From Temnopleurus reevesii (taxonomy: Eukaryota; Echinodermata; Echinoidea; Temnopleuroida; Temnopleuridae): a stretch of DNA of 11,304 nucleotides. Shown in pieces: positions 7,028-11,304 of the stretch (positions within the stretch are counted from its first letter, which is position 1; every line of letters starts with the position of its first letter). The DNA is taken from NCBI GenBank assembly GCA_036244855.1, contig BQKZ01001284.1:20939-32242 (forward strand). Direction: 5' to 3'. The notes below the pieces were generated by a model that saw only the letters and a program-made list of their open reading frames with translations, made no database searches and was not told the DNA's origin. The translations under genes were made by a program, and so were the position numbers.

Positions 7028-7029
7028 TA

Positions 7030-8364
7030 TTTATCGTTGTTACTTTTCTTGTCCCACATTTGTATCGACTCGGTGTCAAATTCAACTCGCTTTTTCCTTG
7101 TAATAAAAATTAAATGTTGCATTACCTACTGCTCTGTGGAATTTTGATTTTCCATTAATTTTTTCTGTTCTAATTTTGGGGAAGATTTTGAACCACCACT
7201 ACATGTTCTATACTTAAAAAAAGTATCCTCTATACATGCAAGAAATAAAGAATGAAAGAGAGGTAATACCAAACGATCAATATACGTATTCTTCTGTGTG
7301 ACGTCAAACTGATGAAAAAGCTTTTAAGAACCAAGACTTAAGAAAAGGACATTGCCAAAACAAATAAAGTCGAGTCAATGTCTGATCTGTCTAAGGTCTG
7401 GCCTTAAATATCGACTCAACTCATCGATTGGGAAAACTTTCCTTGGGAGAACTAACTTAATTCATCGTGCAACGAGGCGTTAGTGTTTTTAAAATGGCTG
7501 TTAGCTTCGGTCCATTACAATCTCAGTAAATAATATGAAACATGGAAGCTTGCAGATTATTCAGGTTGGTTACAACGTAACTTTTAGTTACAATATTATG
7601 TAAGACATAGAGGATTTTCTGTACAATGGCAGTTGAGTGTTTCCTATTTTAACCTACCTAAAACTAAATTTCTGAGATTGTATCAGAACATTTTAGCCCA
7701 TGTGAAATTTGTTGTATTAATCTCGCTATTTCTAGTTTTTGTATAGAAATGAAAATTGTTTTTTAATAGAAAGCAATATAGGACAAAAATATCTAGGCAG
7801 TGATGGTAAAACACTTCACAAACAAAGATTGATTGCAGTAATAAGCTATTACAAAGTCATGTTTACAATAACCTGTCCATGTAAATCTTTGCATCAGAAA
7901 AGCGTTCTGTCTCCAAAGGCATGAAAGGTTATGAAATAATTTTTTTTTCTTTTCTCCTTCATCTTGCATCCCACTAGAAACTTGTTAAATGTTACATTCT
8001 ATATTATATGACGTAAAAATATAGAGTGAAATATTAACTTGATAACTTCTTTACTTATTTGTTTTCTTATTATTCACTTGTATATTTTCTTTTATATTCA
8101 TATATGATTTAAACAAATTATCCCAATGCTTGTTTTTACCAATCTATATTGGACTCCTTTGGCTTCATACAAATACATTAACATGAGCAGACAACTTAGT
8201 TGATCAGTGTTTGAAGCAGCCTAATCGCGAGAATGAGAATTTGGATATTCATTTGAATGCTGGGTGGTGTTTCAACAAGATATGAACGACTTTAAGAACG
8301 ACTTTGGTAATGACTGGAATCCGTTCTGGTACTGAATACTCGTAAGATTATTATTAATCATTTA
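7030..8364. other. Long non-coding AT-rich stretch
   Basis: Over 1.3 kb without a supportable gene or repeat. A full palindromic CRE/ATF-type site TGACGTCA lies at 7299-7306. T- and A-rich runs are common, as at about 7939-7950. A frame at 7739-7924 (61 codons, non-ATG start) shows no domain. The stretch could be intronic or intergenic; the sequence does not say which. Confidence 0.5.
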
Positions 8365-8622
8365 AGTCCGACTCAAATCTGTACGTTTTCGCCTGCGTCG
8401 GTCAAGCGGTTTTTTTTTAATCATTAAAACGCTCCCTGGACGCACAGTATAAAGATCAGTCGGTGAACTGACGTTCGGCTTGCGCTCAAGGTGTGTACGC
8501 TGAACGTCAGTCCACCGTACGACCTGCGTATTTGTGCGTCAAGGGAGCGTTTCTAATAAAAAAAAATAAAAAAAAAAACGCTGGGCCGACACAGGCTAAA
8601 AACGCAAAGGTGTGAGTCAGCC
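8365..8622 (-). mobile_element. Foldback element of family R, inverted (copy R4)
   Basis: The arms match R1-type tips: the right end reads CGCAAAGGTGTGAGTCAGCC and the left a more decayed GTCCGACTCAAATCTGTACG. The inner pairing block AAACGCTCCCTGGACGCAC opposes GTGCGTCAAGGGAGCGTTT, and the central stem pairs ACTGACGTTCGGC with GCTGAACGTCAGT. The asymmetric central block GACGTTCGGCTTGCGCTCA is the reverse complement of that in R2 and R3, so this copy is in the opposite orientation. Its right arm has an expanded A-rich stretch (8559-8578). Tips of GACTCAC type group it with R1 and not with R2/R3. Confidence 0.82.
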
Positions 8623-8682
8623 AGTAAATAAAAAGCCCTTCTTAAAGTATTTATCATCTTAGTGAAACACATCCCTGGTGTC

Positions 8683-9200
8683 GGAAAGCGATGAAATCCA
8701 ATTTATGATTTGGTTCATGTGTCGCAAACATGGTTGCCAAATTGTCGGTGCGAGGATCCAGCACACACTGTTAATGATGGTACCAGTAAATATGAATGAA
8801 ATCATAATGTTGCTCGTAAAATAACAAGACAATATGATGCAGTCAAAATGTAACACTTTTAGAGACATTACAAAACGTAATAGATATATAATTACAAGGA
8901 CTGTGGAGCCAGGGTCTGTGACTGAGCGGGCTGCAGCCCTTAATTTACAAACGTAATAAAAGCTTCACGTCCCTCCCCACCACTGATCAATTTTCCAAGA
9001 TGCTTCTCGTCGATGCAATTATTATTTGGAAGTTAATTAAAGGTGAGACAGCTTCAAGTGTAGTTTGACTGGTCCACATACAAGTAAAATGAGTGCTCGT
9101 CCTTCTTTAAAAAATCAAGGAAACAGGGATTTGTTTAGCTGCATGACCCCTCCCGCCCCTATCCCTTGAGTTTTCGTCTATCGATCTCGCTGAAAATTGA
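8683..9200 (+). repeat. Direct tandem repeat with period about 580 bp, unit 1
   Basis: From GGAAAGCGAT (8683) this unit matches 9266 onward: TTGGTTCATGTGTCGCAA, the GGATCCAGCAC region, an 83-bp identical block, then GTGACTGAGCGGGCTGCA, CTCCCCACCAC and GATGCTTCTCG. Similarity fades after about 9035 but is still recognisable at CCCTCCCGCCCC and GTTTTCG near 9147-9176. Outside the 83-bp block the copies differ by substitutions and indels. No terminal inverted repeats or coding sequence. A minus-strand frame through the conserved block (8659-8868) is shared with unit 2 only because the DNA is identical there. Confidence 0.82.
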
Positions 9201-9265
9201 TATTGTATATATGTCAACATCCTGATATTAATGTCATCTATTTATTTCTGTTGTTTTATCAATTT

Positions 9266-9848
9266 GGAAAGCGATAAAATCATAATCATTTGGTTCATGT
9301 GTCGCAAGTATGGTTGCCAAATCATCGGTGCGAAGATCCAGCACATACTGTAATGACGGTACCAGTAAATATGAATGAAATCATAATGTTGCTCGTAAAA
9401 TAACAAGACAATATGATGCAGTCAAAATGTAACACTTTTATAGGCATTACAAGACCGTAATAAATTTGTAATACAAGGACTCTGGAACCAGGGGCTGTGA
9501 CTGAGCGGGCTGCAACCCCCAAATGTTTCATTAAATCATGTACAAACCTCAAAACAGCTACAAAATAGTATTTCACGTCACTCCCCACCACCGGTCAATT
9601 TTCCAAGATGCTTCTCGTTCTATGCAATCATTTTTTAGGAGTTGATTGTAATATTATGAGGTGGTTTCAAATGTAGTTTATCTGGTTTACGTGGAAGTAT
9701 ATAGCGCCTATCCTGCTTAAATAAGACCGTGAACTTACTACATTACTAGATTTTTTTAACTATGCCTCAGGGGGCCCACCGCCCAACCCCTCCCCCAGCC
9801 ATCCCGTAAGTTTTCGGACGTCGATGGCTCGATGCAGCCAACAATTGA
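9266..9848 (+). repeat. Direct tandem repeat with period about 580 bp, unit 2
   Basis: Collinear with unit 1 (8683-9200), starting GGAAAGCGAT at 9266. It is about 65 bp longer, with extra sequence around 9520-9560 and in 9650-9775. Its C-rich part (about 9774-9806) corresponds to unit 1 at 9146-9170. The final recognisable match is CAATTGA near 9848 against AAATTGA near 9200. About 65 bp of unmatched sequence separate the two units. Confidence 0.82.
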
Positions 9849-10807
9849 TGTGTGCTTCCCCTGATAGGATCATCTTACCATTTCTGCATGTACTCATATT
9901 TTGGGGCAAAAACAGTTCTGCAGTTATATTTTAAGTAAAAAAAAGATGGTAATTAGATTGTCACTTTTTACGCAAATCAGATTTTTCAATATAAATAATA
10001 TGACATACTGTAGTGAAAACAAAATGTGGGAAGGGAGTTCAGCCATCAATAATTATGCCACTTCTTTTTTCAGAGAGAAGTTAGCGAAAATCGATGACAC
10101 AACAAATAAAATAAAGCTAATTAGCCCTTAAATTACTGACACTTTTTACACATGAATTCCGTGTTTGTTGTTGTGTGAACCCATTCAGAACACATTTTTG
10201 TCGGAATCCGTATATGTCTCAAAATTGTCTAACCTAATTTTGCCTTGGCATAACACAACGTGTAAGGCATAATTCTATTGAATTAATGTATCTTCCGTGC
10301 TAAAATTTCAAAAAACTTATTAGATGGCCGAAATGTGTGATCACCATTTCTCCCCTCCACGTCACCGATCAAAGAGATAAATCAGTTCTTCAATAAACGA
10401 AAGCATTGGACTAGTAGAGCTTTGAAATGTAATATATATAAATTTACTCACCGAAATAAAACTATCCGCTATAACTCCGTTCGTGTGTGAAAACTCGCAA
10501 TGTCATGCACACCGATTATGTGATGTGCAGGCGATAAATTAAGCCGGCGCCACACAAAAATTATCACATGCGATGGAGAGATGAACGCAGAATTATTATC
10601 GAGACATTATTAGTTACATCCGATAGTAAAACCATTATTCCAGTATTGTATTGTGTGGTGGTTGTGTGCGTTTGTGTGCGGGTTACTATACAGCGAGTAA
10701 GAGAGTGATGGCGTATTTGTCACCTGTTGACCAAACAATACCAAAGACCGTCCGATGGAGAGAGGAGAAAGGGGTGAATTGATTACTTTCGCTCTTATAG
10801 GATTGTA
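9849..10807. other. Non-coding stretch
   Basis: No gene is supported. A frame at 9901-10131 (76 codons, non-ATG start) has an A/T-driven lysine- and asparagine-rich composition and no domain I recognise. A small inverted repeat TGCACA (10506-10511) opposes TGTGCA (10524-10529), followed by GCCGGCGCC near 10543-10551. A GT-rich patch lies at about 10649-10682. The minus-strand frame 10610-10819 is low-complexity in composition. Confidence 0.45.
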
Positions 10808-10860
10808 GAGGGGTAACAACGAAGAGGGGCGTGGCTAGTGAGGGGTAAACGAGAAGAGCA
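10808..10860 (+). repeat. Short G-rich tandem repeat (GAGGGG every 16 bases)
   Basis: GAGGGG occurs at 10808, 10824 and 10840, exactly 16 bases apart each time. The first and third continue as GAGGGGTAAC and GAGGGGTAAA and resemble each other for about 20 bases, suggesting a 32-bp unit. The middle copy contains GGGGCGTGGC, a KLF/Sp-type GC-box match. The patch lies in a longer purine-rich region (about 10690-10880). It may be a small minisatellite remnant or a cluster of zinc-finger sites. Confidence 0.5.
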
Positions 10861-11268
10861 TATTGGGAATGGGGTATATACCAAATTATTGGGTAGCATA
10901 ATGTTTGATGACCCCCTCCCAGATTTATTTACAGAAATGAAAAATTGGGTAACCAATATATAGATGAATTGATGAATGAAGCAATGTATTTCTTATTTAG
11001 ACCAAATCCGTTTTCTTGTTTTGTTTTGGTTTTGTTTTTTTTTTATTTGGGGGGATGGGGGGCAACTTATTGATATAAGTTGAATGTCGTGCCTCAAGGC
11101 TCACTTGACACATCTACTTTTTAGTAACCTATAAATGTACATCGCAGTCTAAATTGGCGGATTTCTGAATTTGCACAAGTTTTGTCTTTGTCCTTATCTG
11201 GTTAAAGGGAGGAGAGATATGACAAAATTCACGAAGTGATGGTAGTCAAAGGGTATTGTTGCATTAAG
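10861..11268. other. Non-coding stretch with T/G homopolymer tract
   Basis: AT-rich DNA with no gene. A TTTTG-like simple repeat (about 11010-11044) ends in two G6 runs, GGGGGGATGGGGGG (11049-11062). The rest (11063-11268) is unremarkable. Confidence 0.55.
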
Positions 11269-11304
11269 CCCCCCCCCCCAAAAAAAAAAAAAAAAAAAAA
11301 AAAA
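11269..11304. repeat. C11-A25 homopolymer tract, cut by the window end
   Basis: Eleven C (11269-11279) are followed directly by 25 A, running to the last base of the window. In reverse complement this reads T-run then G-run, the same order as the tract at about 11031-11062, so the two may be inverted partners. Homopolymers of this length are prone to sequencing error. Confidence 0.85.

Larger units (their letters stand above)
5374..7029 (+). repeat. Direct duplication, copy B (about 1.65 kb with a nested insertion)
   Basis: Collinear with copy A (3834-5268) from CTTAATACTTGACACT to AAATTTGAAT near 7012, then continuing to the right end of its M element at 7027. After removal of the nested M4 insertion the matching length is close to that of copy A. 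Differences from copy A: a shorter AT segment without the (TA)n array, a small deletion near 6175, an interrupted poly-A, and the inverted M element inserted inside M3. Copy B retains the right-end M sequence that copy A lacks. Confidence 0.87.

Noticed and set aside
3493..8622. R elements as a CRISPR-like array or phage-type system
   Set aside because: Units are about 245 bp palindromes at irregular distances and in both orientations, with no short spacers and no associated genes; the window looks eukaryotic.
8659..9591. Two minus-strand frames (8659-8868 and 9322-9591) sharing about 27 hydrophobic residues
   Set aside because: The shared residues correspond to the 83-bp identical DNA block; outside it the two frames differ completely, so protein-level constraint is not shown.
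9901..10131. 76-codon plus-strand frame
   Set aside because: Non-ATG start, K/N-rich from AT composition, and no recognisable domain, splice context or duplicate to support it.
467..10779. 15-base exact match between 467-481 and 10765-10779
   Set aside because: It is a purine-rich low-complexity string, and the flanks do not align; not enough for a repeat family.

Overview
This 11.3 kb window looks like non-coding, repeat-rich nuclear DNA from an animal. I find no protein-coding gene, tRNA, rRNA or CRISPR array. No open frame exceeds about 160 codons, and none carries a domain I recognise. The base composition is AT-rich with scattered simple repeats: a (TA)n run, poly-A runs of 24 to 25, and a C11-A25 run. 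The dominant structures are short inverted-repeat (MITE or foldback) elements, which are typical of invertebrate intergenic or intronic DNA. The style would fit a marine invertebrate such as a sea urchin, but that is a guess from texture and not from any diagnostic gene.

Left part (1-3492): ordinary AT-rich sequence with a 73-bp inverted-repeat fragment at the window edge, a pair of 16-bp hairpin units (211-242), a 162-bp foldback (548-709), a promoter-like cluster (1501-1595), a decayed copy of a TA-flanked MITE family here called M (1762-1932), and a 313-bp element with 74-bp terminal arms (2236-2548).

Central part (3493-7029): the first copy of a CpG-rich foldback family, here called R (3493-3731), lies just before a direct tandem duplication of about 1.4 kb. 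Copy A is 3834-5268 and copy B is 5374-7029. Each copy carries, in order, a homeodomain-like/TATA motif cluster, one R element, a 212-bp tract identical in both copies, an AT-rich segment, a poly-A run and an M element. Copy A alone has an expanded (TA)n array. Copy B alone has a second M element inserted in the opposite orientation into the first. The single ambiguous base of the window (5269) sits exactly where copy A ends, so an assembly or haplotype artefact must be considered.

Right part (7030-11304): a long featureless AT-rich stretch, a fourth R element in inverted orientation (8365-8622), a second direct tandem repeat with period of about 580 bp (8683-9200 and 9266-9848) whose copies share an 83-bp identical core, then more non-coding DNA with a short G-rich tandem repeat and homopolymer tracts.

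I see no cooperating gene system. The interest lies in repeat structure: two families of small elements, two direct duplications of different age, and perfectly conserved tracts inside otherwise diverged duplicates.
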